A stretch of DNA of 64,000 nucleotides from NCBI RefSeq assembly GCF_900105005.1, contig NZ_LT629748.1, forward strand, positions 1,860,001-1,924,000. The letters run 5' to 3'. Each line of letters begins with the position of its first letter. Within the stretch, counting starts at the first letter, position 1. This document shows, piece by piece, positions 9,143-19,066 of the stretch. This stretch comes from Halopseudomonas litoralis (lineage in GTDB: Bacteria; Pseudomonadota; Gammaproteobacteria; Pseudomonadales; Pseudomonadaceae). Under the pieces are notes generated by a model. It searched no databases. It was not told the DNA's origin and saw only the letters and a program-made list of their open reading frames with translations. Position numbers and translations under genes: made by a program.

Positions 9143-9158
9143 CTGTATAAAAACACAG
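9143..9158 (+). promoter_or_regulatory. LexA (SOS) box 2
   Basis: A second CTGT-N8-ACAG (spacer ATAAAAAC), 19 bp centre to centre from box 1 and ending 9 bp before the lexA start codon. Paired boxes on the same helical face region are the usual autoregulatory layout of lexA. Confidence 0.88.
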
Positions 9159-9167
9159 GCCATAAAA

Positions 9168-9779
9168 ATGCAGAAACTGACGGCACGGCAACAGCAGGTC
9201 CTGACCTTTATCAAGGACCACATGAACACCAACGGCTATCCGCCAACGCGCGTGGATATAGCCAAGGAGCTGGGCTTTCGCTCACCCAATGCGGCAGAGG
9301 ATCACCTCAAGGCGCTCGCACGAAAAGGCGCCATTGAAATGATCCCCGGCGCCTCGCGGGGCATTCGCTTGCCCGCCGACAGTGGCGAGCAAGCGCAGCA
9401 GGATGCATTGCCGATCATCGGCCAGGTGGCAGCAGGGGCTCCCATTCTGGCAGTGGAAAACATCGAAGATCACTGCCGCATCAGCCCTGCTTTCTTCAGC
9501 CCTCGGGCCGATTACCTGCTGCGCGTTCGCGGCATGAGCATGAAGGACATCGGCATCTTCGATGGTGACCTTCTGGCTGTGCACCGCACCAATGAGGCCA
9601 GGAATGGCCAGGTGGTGGTGGCACGGATTGGCGACGAAGTGACGGTCAAGCGCTTCCACAAGCAGGGGCGCAAGGTGTCACTGATTGCAGAGAATCCTGA
9701 TTTCGCGCCCATTGAAGTGGATCTGCGCGAACAGGAACTGATCATCGAAGGTTTGAGTGTGGGTGTTATTCGCCACTGA
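9168..9779 (+). CDS. lexA: SOS repressor LexA
   Basis: 203 residues. The N-terminal winged helix ([21 protein letters not shown]) binds SOS boxes. The self-cleavage bond is Ala89-Gly90 in QVAAGAP, and the catalytic dyad is Ser124 (RGMSMKD) and Lys161 (VTVKRF). All residues needed for RecA-stimulated autoproteolysis are present. The ATG at 9168 follows two SOS boxes. sulA follows 11 nt after the stop with its own AGGAG-type site, forming the lexA-sulA unit found in Pseudomonas. Confidence 0.98.
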   Translation: MQKLTARQQQVLTFIKDHMNTNGYPPTRVDIAKELGFRSPNAAEDHLKALARKGAIEMIPGASRGIRLPADSGEQAQQDALPIIGQVAAGAPILAVENIEDHCRISPAFFSPRADYLLRVRGMSMKDIGIFDGDLLAVHRTNEARNGQVVVARIGDEVTVKRFHKQGRKVSLIAENPDFAPIEVDLREQELIIEGLSVGVIRH

Positions 9780-9790
9780 AGGAGCAAGCC

Positions 9791-10306
9791 ATGCAGTATG
9801 CGCGAAATAGAGGTTCAGCGGCACAGCCCGATTTGCTGCATCATGCACTGATGTCATCGCGACTGAAGGCGCAGAGCCTGCCAGCAGCCGCCATGCCCGA
9901 TTGCGAACCAGCCAATGTCGGCTTCAGCGAAATCTGCCTGAATGGCGCACCGCGTCAATGCCTGCAATGGCTGGCGCCGGTGCTGCGCGACCTCAGCCAG
10001 GCCAACATGCCCGGCTGGCTGACATTGATTGATCCGCCATTGCCAGTCAGCCAGAAGTGGCTGCGAGCAGCGGGACTGGATCCGCAGCGCATACTTATCA
10101 TTCGCCCCAAGCATGGCATGGACGTGGTGGATCTGTGTTGTGAGATTCTGCGACTGGGTTACAGCCATGCTGTGGTCAGCTGGCTGCCCACGTCGACGGG
10201 GCTTGGTCAACGATTGGAAATGGCCGCACGCTCAGGCCACTGCGCCAGCCTGAACATTCGCATGGAAAATGCAGGATCTGCTTCAGCACAACATGGGCGG
10301 GCGTAA
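9791..10306 (+). CDS. sulA: SOS cell-division inhibitor SulA
   Basis: 171 residues, cytosolic; SulA binds FtsZ and blocks septum formation during SOS. The central region (GFSEICLNGAPRQCLQWLAP, then LTLIDPP) has the RecA-like fold features of SulA/ImuA-type proteins. The tail (SLNIRMENAG) is the family ending. A ribosome site (AAGGAGC) precedes the ATG, and the gene is co-transcribed with lexA under the two SOS boxes. Confidence 0.85.
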   Translation: MQYARNRGSAAQPDLLHHALMSSRLKAQSLPAAAMPDCEPANVGFSEICLNGAPRQCLQWLAPVLRDLSQANMPGWLTLIDPPLPVSQKWLRAAGLDPQRILIIRPKHGMDVVDLCCEILRLGYSHAVVSWLPTSTGLGQRLEMAARSGHCASLNIRMENAGSASAQHGRA

Positions 10307-10336
10307 TAGTCTTTCAGGGCTTAGCAGGAGTCCGCA

Positions 10337-10355
10337 GCCGGGCTTACTGCCCGGC
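10337..10355. terminator. Bidirectional hairpin between convergent sulA and a small conserved gene
   Basis: Perfect 7-bp stem (GCCGGGC / GCCCGGC) with loop TTACT, centred in the 59-bp gap between the two converging genes. No T-run on either side. Confidence 0.5.
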
Positions 10356-10365
10356 CCTGGCCAGC

Positions 10366-10605
10366 TCAGTGCAGCACGCGGTGCTCGTCGAAATCCAGAT
10401 CCGGATCTTCTTCCATGATCTGCCCCGCCACTTGCATGCCAGCGCCGATCATCGCCTTGGCCACTTCCACGTAGTTGCCCTGCAGAAAATCCCTGGCTTC
10501 CTCGGAGAATTCAATGGTCAACAGCGGCGTGCCCTCCTCGTCCGGACGGCGCAAGGCAACCGTACCGTCGGCAAGCTCTATGATCTCGAGAAAGGGTGAA
10601 GGCAT
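10366..10605 (-). CDS. Conserved hypothetical protein, 79 aa
   Basis: Starts at ATG 10605, with AGGAG 6 nt upstream; it begins PSPFLEIIELADGTVALRR. The protein is small, acidic and soluble, with no signal peptide or membrane segment. A conserved protein of this kind occupies the same slot beside sulA in other Pseudomonas genomes (from memory). The C-terminus (EEDPDLDFDEHRVLH) is strongly acidic. Function unknown. Confidence 0.8.
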   Translation of the reverse strand: MPSPFLEIIELADGTVALRRPDEEGTPLLTIEFSEEARDFLQGNYVEVAKAMIGAGMQVAGQIMEEDPDLDFDEHRVLH

Positions 10606-10668
10606 TGTCGTCTCCTGGTCAGTCAAGCGGCGCAGTGTACCACAATGACGGCTGCAGCCTGAGCCCGC

Positions 10669-11178
10669 TCACCATTCCCGCATGCCTTCCCGATAACGGT
10701 CGAGCGATTTCGACAGAGCCTCAATCGCCACGCGCGCCTCAGCCAGCTCCCAATCGCCACTCCCGCTTGCAGTGCTGGTAATCAATGTGCCGGCCTTGAG
10801 CGGTTCAGACCGTACAGCGCCGGGGGGCACGTGCATCTGCCGCCATGCCCTCAAGGTACCAGCGAGCCAACTGCTGTTGTCATCGCTTTGCAGCACCAAC
10901 TCGCTCAACTCCGGATTAAGGGGTTGTCCATCGCCGATGGCCTTCAGCGTTTCCTCAACAGCGCTCGCATCCCAGGGCGCCAGACTGTAACGCCCCGAGA
11001 CTTCGCAGATCAACGCCTGTACCGCGCGATAGATATGGAACAAGGTATGTTCCCGGTGATAACGCGCCATGGTGATGGCGTCCAGCGCTGTGGAGGCGCT
11101 GGACGCCTCCCATGACGCCAATGCCAGGCGAGCGAACGTCAGCGCCTGATTGGTGCGGGTATAGGCTTCATTTGCCAT
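10669..11178 (-). CDS. Conserved hypothetical protein (DUF6586-like), 169 aa
   Basis: All-helical soluble protein starting MANEAYTRTNQALTFARLAL, with a middle segment YHREHTLFHIYRAVQALICE. It matches the conserved Pseudomonas protein encoded just downstream of topA. It begins 11 nt after the topA stop, so co-transcription is likely. No catalytic motif was recognised and function is unknown. Confidence 0.8.
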   Translation of the reverse strand: MANEAYTRTNQALTFARLALASWEASSASTALDAITMARYHREHTLFHIYRAVQALICEVSGRYSLAPWDASAVEETLKAIGDGQPLNPELSELVLQSDDNSSWLAGTLRAWRQMHVPPGAVRSEPLKAGTLITSTASGSGDWELAEARVAIEALSKSLDRYREGMREW

Positions 11179-11189
11179 GTCAGTTCCGC

Positions 11190-13826
11190 TCAGCTCTTGG
11201 CCTTGGCTTTGGCCTTGCCCTTGCGTGCGTCATCGATATTCCATTTCTTGCCATCGTGGAATGCTCGCCAGCCGCTGGGCTTGCCTTCGATTTCGCTCTG
11301 CACGTACTGCTCCTTGCTCTTGCGGCTGTAACGAATCACCGTCGGATTGCCATCCGGGTCAGCAACCGGCGCTTCCAGCAGGAAGTGGTACTTGGGATCA
11401 ATCGCATCGCGATGCGGCAACAGCTCCTTGACCAGCGGTGCACGCGTCTCCCGGTTCTTCGGGAACTGGCTGGCTGCCAGGAACAGGCCTGACGCGCCAT
11501 CACGCAGCACATAGACGTCATCCACCTTGTCGCAACGCAGCTCCGGCATCAACACCGGGTCCATCTTCGGCGGCGCTGCCTCACCGCTCTTCAGCAGCTT
11601 GCGGGTGTTCTTGCAGTCACTGTTGGTACAGCCGAAGTACTTGCCGAAACGGCCCGTCTTGAGCTGCATTTCATTGCCGCATTTGTCACATTCAATCACC
11701 GGGCCGTCATAGCCCTTGATCTTGAACTGGCCCTGCTCCACTTCGAAGCCGCTGCAATCAGGGTTGTTACCACACACGTGCAGCTTGCGCTGCTCATCGA
11801 CCAGATAGCTGTCCATCGCCGTGGCGCAGATCGGACACCGGCGCTTGGCGCGCAATATTCGCGACTCGCCTTCGTCATCATCCGCCGCCACTTCGTTACC
11901 AGGCACCAGGTTCACTGTGGCCTTGCAACGCTCCTTGGGTGGCAGCGCATAGCCCGAGCACCCCAGAAAAACGCCGGTGGAGGCCGTGCGGATCATCATC
12001 GGCCGACCGCATTCAACACAAGGAATATCCGTTGGTGTCGGCAGGTTGCTGCGCATGCCCTGCCCTGGATCCGCGGCGCTGGCCGCCTTGAGCTTGAGAC
12101 TGAAGTCAGCGTAGAACTTGTCCAGCACCTGCTTCCACACCACCTCACCATGGGCAACATCATCGAGCGACTCTTCCATGCGCGCAGTGAAGCTGTAATC
12201 CATCAGATTGGGGAAGCTTTCATTCAGCCGCTCGATAACGATATCGCCCATCTTTTCGGCATAGAAACGCCGATTGTTCAAGGCGACGTAGCCGCGCTCC
12301 TGGATGGTGGAGATAATCGATGCATAGGTCGAAGGACGGCCAATTCCACGCTTCTCCAACTCCTTGACCAAGCTGGCTTCGGAGTAACGCGCCGGCGGCT
12401 TGGTGAAGTGCTGTTTGGGATCCAGCTTGATCAGTTCGAGGACATTGTCCACCTGCATATCAGGCAGCACTTCGTCCTCACCGCCCTTGCCCAGCGGCGG
12501 CAGCACCTTGGTGAAACCGTCAAACTGCAGAATACGCCCACGCGCACGCAGTTCGAAATCACCCGCCTGCACTGTAATGGTGGTGGACAGGTATTTGGCC
12601 GGCGGCATCTGGCACGCCACAAACTGACGCCAGATCAGCTCATACAGACGCTCGGCGTCGCGCTCCATGCCCTTGAGCTCGGTGGATTTGAGCTTCGCAT
12701 CGGAGGGACGAATCGCTTCGTGCGCCTCCTGGGCATTGGCTTTGCTGCCATAGACGTTCGGTGTCTCAGGCAAATATTGGGCACCAAAATTCTTCTCTAT
12801 ATAATCCCGCGCCATGCTCACCGCATCGGCCGAGAGAAAGGTCGAGTCGGTCCGCATATAGGTGATATAGCCCGCTTCATACAGTCGCTGAGCCATCATC
12901 ATGGTTTTCTTCACGCTGAAGCCCAGGCGCGTACTGGCGGCCTGCTGCAACGTGGAGGTAATGAAGGGAGCGCCGGGCTTGGTGCTGGTGGGCCGAGCGT
13001 CACGCTTGACCACCTTGTAACCTGAGCTTTGCAGTTGCTCCAGCGCCTTGTCGGTCTGCTGCTTGTTCAGCGGACGAAAGGTCTCGCCATTTTCCTTGAC
13101 CACTTCAAAGCGTACGGACTCGCTTTTCGGCGTGTTCAGGTTGGCATGGACTTCCCAGAATTCTTCCGGAATGAAGGCACGGATCTCGCGCTCACGATCA
13201 ACGATCAATTTGACTGCGACCGACTGTACACGACCCGCGGACAGGCCACGGGCAACCTTCTGCCACAGCAACGGGGATACCATGTAACCCACCACGCGAT
13301 CCAGGAAACGACGCGCCTGCTGCGCATTGACCCGGTTCATATCCAGCTCGCCCGGCTGGGAGAAGGCTTCCTGAATGGCCTTCTTGGTAATCTCGTTGAA
13401 CACCACACGCCGGTAGCGGCTATCGTCGCCACCAATGGATTCCCGCAGGTGCCATGCTATGGCTTCCCCTTCGCGGTCCAAATCCGTTGCGAGATAGATG
13501 GTGTCGGCTTCCTTGGCCAGCCGACGCAGTTCGTCGATGACCTTTTCCTTGCCGGGCAGGATTTCGTAATGCGCTTTCCAATCGTTTTCGGGATCTACGC
13601 CCATACGATTGACCAGCTGCATTCTGGCCTTGGTCTGTTTGTCGACTTCCGGCGCAGATGCGGCTTTGCGCGTCCCCTTGGGCTTGCTCTCGGTCTTGCT
13701 GCTGCCGCTGGTGGGCAGATCGCGGATGTGTCCGATACTCGACTTCACCACGAAGTCATTGCCAAGATACTTGTTGATCGTCTTGGCCTTGGCTGGTGAC
13801 TCCACAATGACCAGTGCTTTTCCCAT
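11190..13826 (-). CDS. topA: DNA topoisomerase I
   Basis: Type IA topoisomerase that relaxes negative supercoils. 878 residues from ATG 13826 ([17 protein letters not shown]); an ATG three codons earlier is less likely. The TOPRIM domain shows VESPAK and [13 protein letters not shown]. The catalytic tyrosine is about residue 323 in ITYMRTDST. Near the C-terminus are three four-cysteine zinc modules (CVECGRP...C-C; CPICATA...; CDKCGNE...), followed by a lysine-rich tail. It lies downstream of the DUF1653 gene and upstream of a DUF6586-like gene. Confidence 0.98.
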   Translation of the reverse strand: MGKALVIVESPAKAKTINKYLGNDFVVKSSIGHIRDLPTSGSSKTESKPKGTRKAASAPEVDKQTKARMQLVNRMGVDPENDWKAHYEILPGKEKVIDELRRLAKEADTIYLATDLDREGEAIAWHLRESIGGDDSRYRRVVFNEITKKAIQEAFSQPGELDMNRVNAQQARRFLDRVVGYMVSPLLWQKVARGLSAGRVQSVAVKLIVDREREIRAFIPEEFWEVHANLNTPKSESVRFEVVKENGETFRPLNKQQTDKALEQLQSSGYKVVKRDARPTSTKPGAPFITSTLQQAASTRLGFSVKKTMMMAQRLYEAGYITYMRTDSTFLSADAVSMARDYIEKNFGAQYLPETPNVYGSKANAQEAHEAIRPSDAKLKSTELKGMERDAERLYELIWRQFVACQMPPAKYLSTTITVQAGDFELRARGRILQFDGFTKVLPPLGKGGEDEVLPDMQVDNVLELIKLDPKQHFTKPPARYSEASLVKELEKRGIGRPSTYASIISTIQERGYVALNNRRFYAEKMGDIVIERLNESFPNLMDYSFTARMEESLDDVAHGEVVWKQVLDKFYADFSLKLKAASAADPGQGMRSNLPTPTDIPCVECGRPMMIRTASTGVFLGCSGYALPPKERCKATVNLVPGNEVAADDDEGESRILRAKRRCPICATAMDSYLVDEQRKLHVCGNNPDCSGFEVEQGQFKIKGYDGPVIECDKCGNEMQLKTGRFGKYFGCTNSDCKNTRKLLKSGEAAPPKMDPVLMPELRCDKVDDVYVLRDGASGLFLAASQFPKNRETRAPLVKELLPHRDAIDPKYHFLLEAPVADPDGNPTVIRYSRKSKEQYVQSEIEGKPSGWRAFHDGKKWNIDDARKGKAKAKAKS

Positions 13827-13927
13827 GGGTAACAATATTCCTCAATCAATCAAATCGGCCTGCCCCCGATGGGGCGAGGCGCCAACAGTGCCTGACAAGG
13901 GGTGCAGGCGGTCTGGAGGGCCAGAGC

Positions 13928-14146
13928 CTACACGTCTTCGCTGATAAAGGTAAAGCGTGGAAGTGCTTTGCCGTCCACGACCACCTCTTCAGTAAACATC
14001 TCCAGCGGCCGCACCCAGAGGTCACAGTCACCATACAAGGTACGATAGACCACCAGCCGTTCGTCGGTTTCGGAATGTCGCGCAATGTCGATTATCTGGT
14101 AGTCCTTGCCTTTATAGTGGCGGTAGCGGCCTGGCTTTATTGTCAT
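13928..14146 (-). CDS. DUF1653 domain protein, 72 aa
   Basis: Small protein starting MTIKPGRYRHYKGKDYQIIDIA and containing YRTLYGD and RPLEMFTE, the DUF1653 pattern (short all-beta proteins that often lie beside metabolic genes). The ATG at 14146 is chosen because the domain begins there; the longer open frame upstream runs through a non-coding hairpin repeat. It is close upstream of topA on the same strand. Biochemical role unknown. Confidence 0.85.
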   Translation of the reverse strand: MTIKPGRYRHYKGKDYQIIDIARHSETDERLVVYRTLYGDCDLWVRPLEMFTEEVVVDGKALPRFTFISEDV

Positions 14147-14209
14147 GGTGGGTCTCTGCATATTTGGTGGTGGTTGGGTGGGGGCTGGGGGCTTACGTGC
14201 AAGACTGCA

Positions 14210-14309
14210 TTTGCCGGTCGGGTCAGGCGGACACGCCGTAAATACTTCCCTGTAGGCTCGCGGTCGCCATCCATGGCGACACGACGGTCCGCCTGACCCG
14301 ACCGGCAAA
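14210..14309 (+). repeat. Hairpin repeat element, copy 1
   Basis: Perfect 23-bp terminal arms at 14210-14232 and 14287-14309 (begins TTTGCCGGTCGGGTCAGG) enclose 54 nt. Inside is a second perfect hairpin, GTCGCCAT-CC-ATGGCGAC, at 14263-14280. Between the outer left arm and the inner hairpin lies a conserved single-stranded segment, ACGCCGTAAATACTTCCCTG then TAGGCTC. A second copy in opposite orientation lies about 100 bp away. Its arms differ in sequence but still pair, so the structure rather than the arm sequence is conserved. Confidence 0.9.
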
Positions 14310-14412
14310 TACTGTCAGCGATCAATGTAGCTGCTGCAGGAAAACTTTACCCAGATCCTTGAACCCAGCTCTTCAAGGGTCTCTTGCAGCCACTTCACAC
14401 TTTCCGGCAGCG
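14310..14412 (-). other. Spacer between the two hairpin repeats; possible coding remnant
   Basis: About 100 bp with no promoter or RNA signature. On the minus strand one frame reads LPESVKWLQETLEELGSRIW and on to a stop near 14319, a plausible protein C-terminus with amphipathic helix character. The frame upstream enters the repeat and has no convincing start. It may be the truncated end of a lost gene or chance. Confidence 0.25.
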
Positions 14413-14511
14413 TTTGGGGGCTGGTCTTGGCGGACCGTTTGATGCCATGGATGGCATCAATGAGCCTACAGGGATGTATTCACGGCGTGTCCGCCAAGGC
14501 CAGCCCCCAAA
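14413..14511 (-). repeat. Hairpin repeat element, copy 2 (inverted relative to copy 1)
   Basis: 23-bp arms at 14413-14435 and 14489-14511 (begins TTTGGGGGCTGG) pair with one mismatch around 53 nt. The inner hairpin is TTGATGCCAT-GG-ATGGCATCAA at 14439-14460. Read on the minus strand, the segment between outer arm and inner hairpin nearly equals copy 1 (ACGCCGTGAATACATCCCTG, TAGGCTC). Both the outer and the inner stems differ from copy 1 by paired changes. It lies about 50 bp downstream of the VWA gene stop. Confidence 0.9.
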
Positions 14512-14563
14512 TGCAGTCCCTGCACAACATACCAGCACTCGGCACAACCACCAGAGCTATCAT

Positions 14564-15742
14564 TTATTTGGACAGATACCGCATTCCCTCCTCAAGACCC
14601 GCCAACGTCAGAGGATACATATGCTCCTCCATCAGATCCTGAATGATGCGGGTTGAGGTGGTGTAGCCCCAGGCGTCCTTCGGGTAGGGGTTGATCCAGA
14701 TCATCTTCGGGTATTTCTCGCGCAGGCGCGTGATCCAGACGTGACCAGCCTCCTCATTCCAGTGCTCGACGCTGCCACCGGGTTGAGTGATCTCGTAGGG
14801 CGCCATGGCTGCGTCGCCCACCACCACCACCTTATAGTCGGCACCGTACTTGTGCAGCAGGTCCATGGTCGACATGCGCTCATTGGTGCGGCGCATATTG
14901 TCCTTCCAGACTGATTCATAAATGCAGTTATGGAAATAGAAGTATTCCAGATGCTTGAACTCGGTGCGGCAGGCGGAAAACAACTCCTCGCAGACCTTGA
15001 TGTGCGCATCCATCGAGCCACCGATATCGAACAACAGCAGCAACTTCACCGCATTGCGTCGCTCCGGACGCATCTGGATATTCAGCAGACCACCGTCACG
15101 TGCCGTGTGGTCAATGGTGCCGTCAATGTCCAGCTCATCCGCCGCACCGGAACGGGCAAACTTGCGCAGTCGCCGCAAGGCCACCTTGATGTTGCGCGTA
15201 CCCAGCTCGACCTGATCATCCAGATTCTTGTACTCGCGCTGCTCCCACACCTTGGCCGCACGCCCCTGGCGCTTGCCAGCATCACCGACCCGGACGCCCA
15301 TAGGGTTATAGCCACCGGAACCAAAGGGGCTGGTACCACCGGTGCCAATCCATTTGTTACCACCGGCGTGGCGCTCCTTCTGCTCTTCGAGGCGCTTCTT
15401 GAATTCCTCGATCAGCTTGTCCAGACCGCCCAGCGACTTGATCTGCTCGCGCTCATCATCGGTGAGCAGCCGCTCGAACTCCTTGCGCAGCCAGTCCTCG
15501 GGAATCAGCGCCTCCAGCAGTTCGTTAAGATCCTGCAGACCGTTGAAATAGGCACCGAAGGCCCGGTCGAACTTGTCGAAATGGCGCTCGTCCTTGACCA
15601 TCACCGTGCGTGCCAGATAATAGAACTCGTCCATATCGGCGAACACCACATGGTTCTTCAGCGCGTTAATCAGATCCAGAAGTTCGCGCACCGACACCGG
15701 CACCTTCGCCGCGCGCATTTCGTTAAACAGGTTGAGTAGCAT
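14564..15742 (-). CDS. VWA (CoxE-like) domain protein
   Basis: 392 residues, cytosolic. The C-terminal half is a von Willebrand factor A domain whose MIDAS motif is DIGGSM (LLLLFDIGGSMDAH), with VVVGDAAMAPYEI further on. The N-terminal ~200 residues (LFNEMRAAKVPVSVRELLDL) are the helical part of CoxE-like proteins. Such proteins pair with a MoxR AAA ATPase, encoded just upstream here. Together they act as a metal-dependent chaperone or insertase for target enzymes in known systems; the target here is unknown. A DUF748-like gene and the divergent cysK complete a neighbourhood also seen in other Pseudomonas. Confidence 0.9.
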   Translation of the reverse strand: MLLNLFNEMRAAKVPVSVRELLDLINALKNHVVFADMDEFYYLARTVMVKDERHFDKFDRAFGAYFNGLQDLNELLEALIPEDWLRKEFERLLTDDEREQIKSLGGLDKLIEEFKKRLEEQKERHAGGNKWIGTGGTSPFGSGGYNPMGVRVGDAGKRQGRAAKVWEQREYKNLDDQVELGTRNIKVALRRLRKFARSGAADELDIDGTIDHTARDGGLLNIQMRPERRNAVKLLLLFDIGGSMDAHIKVCEELFSACRTEFKHLEYFYFHNCIYESVWKDNMRRTNERMSTMDLLHKYGADYKVVVVGDAAMAPYEITQPGGSVEHWNEEAGHVWITRLREKYPKMIWINPYPKDAWGYTTSTRIIQDLMEEHMYPLTLAGLEEGMRYLSK

Positions 15743-15773
15743 GAATTGCAGCCTCTCAGGGAAACTCGGATAA

Positions 15774-15812
15774 CCCCCTCTCCCCTTGCGGGAGAGGGCT
15801 GGGGAGAGGGGG
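15774..15812. repeat. GC-rich dispersed palindromic repeat
   Basis: A CCCCCTCTCCCC start and GGGGAGAGGGGG end can pair in a long imperfect hairpin, with an inner CTCTCCC/GGGAGAG pairing around TTGC. This sequence type is a very widespread intergenic repeat of proteobacteria. It lies between the MoxR and VWA genes, where it could modulate termination or mRNA decay. Confidence 0.75.
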
Positions 15813-15820
15813 AAGCTGGA

Positions 15821-16666
<846 letters not shown>

Positions 16667-16797
16667 GGGGGAATTCCTTGGGGACAGGCCCGGACGCGCC
16701 GGGTATTCATGTTGTTTTCACAGCCCCGGACTATAGCCCGCCCCCCGATTGGGTGTAAACGCACAGGCGGGATTCACTCAATGAATAGCGAGCAGAA

Positions 16798-17874
16798 TCA
16801 TTCCTGATCTTCCTCCAGAACCTGCTCGAACCGAGTGGAAAAGGCTTCGACGAAGGCGTTACGCAGGATCTGGATGAACGCCTGGAATGCGCTCATTTCC
16901 GCATCATCGAGACTGCCGCTCAGCTCTATGCGGGTGGCGAACTGATCCTTGCGCTGGTTCTGCAGTACTTCCTGACCGCCATGCACTATGGCTTCCCACA
17001 GCCCACGGAAAAAGCCCTTGTCCTCATTGCGTATATCCTGATCCATGTCGAAAACATCGACATTGCGCATCAGCGGCTTCACATAGCCGGTCAGCTGCCG
17101 ATCATCGATATCAATCTCCATGGTCAGATCACCTTCGCCAGCGCGGAAATCGAATTTGCCGTAGGCTGCGGCAAAATCATTGATGCGGGTCAGATCCAGG
17201 CCCAGCATTCGCAACTGCAGGTCCAGATTATCGACTCTGCCCAACGGGTCGAAATGCGCTGCCGCTTCCACCGCAGCATGGCCGAGAAAGCTGGCCGTGC
17301 CATCCATGCTCGCACTGCGCTGCCCCTGGGCGTCTGGCGCGTTGGTCAGGTTACGCACGGTCAGCTGGATATCACTGGCATTGATATTGACCGGCGGATC
17401 ACTGGAAAAATTGCGGAAGAATACGGCGCCGTTGTGCACATTCACTTCGTTCAGACGCACCGGCACCATCTCTTCCAGCTGCGCACGCCAGTCGACACCC
17501 TCACCGGTCTGCTTCTGCGCCTCTGATTCACCATCGACGAAGTTGAGTTCCGGTTCGTGAAAATCGACCACACCGATCAGGACACCCTCCTTCCAGAGCG
17601 CACGCATCCGTATCTTGATGTCTGTGACCGGCAATTTGACGAAGGGCACCTGGTTTTCGCCATCGGTCTTGGTGATGACCAGCTCGTTGAGCCGATAAGC
17701 GCCGTTCCACCAGGTCATGTCCACATCTTCTACATGCCCCTGGTAATCGCCCATATCGGCAAGCTGGTCGTTAAGAAAGTTGCGCACCAGATACGGCAGC
17801 ATCAGGTGCAGAATGATCAGCAGCAATGCCACTACAGCTACCGTTACCATGGAAATACGCAGTGTCTTGTTCAT
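16798..17874 (-). CDS. DUF748-like membrane-anchored periplasmic protein
   Basis: 358 residues from ATG 17874; longer in-frame starts would precede the signal anchor. Residues ~5-25 (ISMVTVAVVALLLIILHLML) form one N-terminal membrane segment. The rest is a periplasmic beta-rich repeat region with AsmA/DUF748-style phrases such as LNELVITKTDGE and VNVHNGAVFFRNF. These proteins are thought to act in the envelope, possibly bridging the periplasm, but no activity is proven here. It is divergent from cysK (about 100 bp between starts). Confidence 0.75.
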   Translation of the reverse strand: MNKTLRISMVTVAVVALLLIILHLMLPYLVRNFLNDQLADMGDYQGHVEDVDMTWWNGAYRLNELVITKTDGENQVPFVKLPVTDIKIRMRALWKEGVLIGVVDFHEPELNFVDGESEAQKQTGEGVDWRAQLEEMVPVRLNEVNVHNGAVFFRNFSSDPPVNINASDIQLTVRNLTNAPDAQGQRSASMDGTASFLGHAAVEAAAHFDPLGRVDNLDLQLRMLGLDLTRINDFAAAYGKFDFRAGEGDLTMEIDIDDRQLTGYVKPLMRNVDVFDMDQDIRNEDKGFFRGLWEAIVHGGQEVLQNQRKDQFATRIELSGSLDDAEMSAFQAFIQILRNAFVEAFSTRFEQVLEEDQE

Positions 17875-17974
17875 ATTTAAAGTGACTTGCGCCCACAGCG
17901 GGAGTTCCACCGATTGACGCCCGTGCGTGTCGGGCATAGGCTGATTCCGCCGCCACATCACAAGGAGAAGCGCC

Positions 17975-18949
17975 ATGAGTCATGTTTTCGCAGATTATTC
18001 CCAGTCCATCGGCAACACGCCGCTGGTTCGGATCAACCGCCTCGGGCCTCAGGGCGTCACCATTCTGGCCAAGGTCGAAGGGCGCAATCCGTCGCATTCG
18101 GTGAAGTGCCGCATTGGTGCCAACATGATCTGGAGTGCTGAGGCCAGAGGGCTGCTGAAAGAAGGCATGACCATAGTCGAGCCGACATCCGGCAACACTG
18201 GCATCGGCCTGGCCTTCGTCGCCGCCGCGCGGAATTATCGGCTGATTCTGACCATGCCCTCCTCCATGAGCCTGGAGCGGCGCAAGGTACTCAAGGCGCT
18301 GGGAGCCGAACTGGTGCTGACCGAGCCCGCCAAGGGCATGAAAGGCGCCATCGAAAAGGCCACCGAAATAACCCAGGCGGCGCCCGACACCCATATTCTG
18401 CTGCAGCAATTCGAGAACCCCGCCAATCCCGAGATCCATGAAAAGACCACCGGCCCGGAAATCTGGAACGATACCGATGGAGGTATTGATGTGCTGGTAT
18501 CCGGGGTAGGCACCGGCGGCACCCTGACCGGCGTCGCCCGCCACATCAAGCACACCCGTGGCAAGGCTATTACCGTTGTCGCAGTGGAGCCGGTGACCTC
18601 GCCGGTGATTACCCAGGCGATGGCAGGAGAGGAAATCAAGCCAGCCCCGCACAAGATCCAGGGGATCGGCGCCGGATTCATCCCCGGCAACCTTGACCTG
18701 AGTCTGGTCGATCGCGTGGAACGCACCACCGACGAGGAAGCCAAGGAGATGGCTCTGCGCATAATGCGTGAAGAAGGCATCCTGTGTGGCATCTCATCCG
18801 GCGCCGCCATGGCTGCCGCGGTGCGCATGGCGCAGGAGCCGGAAATGCAGAATCAGACAATAGTTGTCATTCTGCCCGATTCCGGTGAGCGCTATCTGTC
18901 CAGCATGTTGTTCAGCGATCTGTTCACCGATCAGGAAATGCTGCCCTGA
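17975..18949 (+). CDS. cysK: Cysteine synthase A (O-acetylserine sulfhydrylase)
   Basis: 324 residues. A PLP enzyme making L-cysteine from O-acetylserine and sulfide. The PLP lysine is Lys44 in [10 protein letters not shown], the phosphate/substrate loop TSGNTGIG is at about 71-78, and [10 protein letters not shown] is the cofactor phosphate loop. The C-terminus ([14 protein letters not shown]) is CysK-like and fits Pseudomonas CysK better than CysM. ATG 17975 has a strong AAGGAGA site. A perfect hairpin follows the stop. Confidence 0.95.
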   Translation: MSHVFADYSQSIGNTPLVRINRLGPQGVTILAKVEGRNPSHSVKCRIGANMIWSAEARGLLKEGMTIVEPTSGNTGIGLAFVAAARNYRLILTMPSSMSLERRKVLKALGAELVLTEPAKGMKGAIEKATEITQAAPDTHILLQQFENPANPEIHEKTTGPEIWNDTDGGIDVLVSGVGTGGTLTGVARHIKHTRGKAITVVAVEPVTSPVITQAMAGEEIKPAPHKIQGIGAGFIPGNLDLSLVDRVERTTDEEAKEMALRIMREEGILCGISSGAAMAAAVRMAQEPEMQNQTIVVILPDSGERYLSSMLFSDLFTDQEMLP

Positions 18950-18961
18950 CACCCGGAGTTG

Positions 18962-18989
18962 CGATACCGGCGACCTTGCGCCGGTATCG
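18962..18989. terminator. Terminator-like hairpin after cysK
   Basis: Perfect 11-bp stem, CGATACCGGCG / CGCCGGTATCG, with loop ACCTTG, starting 13 bp after the cysK stop. The T-tract is short (ATTCC). Confidence 0.65.
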
Positions 18990-19066
18990 ATTCCATGCTG
19001 CAACACTTCCGCCAACCTCGCTGAATGGCTATCCTGAGCGTATCCACCCCGCCATCAGGTCCGCCC

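Noticed and set aside
11778..13025. Long plus-strand open frame opposite topA
   Set aside because: Antisense shadow of topA; no ribosome site and composition typical of reverse-frame artefacts.
14143..14325. Small coding frames across the hairpin repeats
   Set aside because: They translate the inverted repeats and are not protein-like; paired stem changes indicate a structural element.
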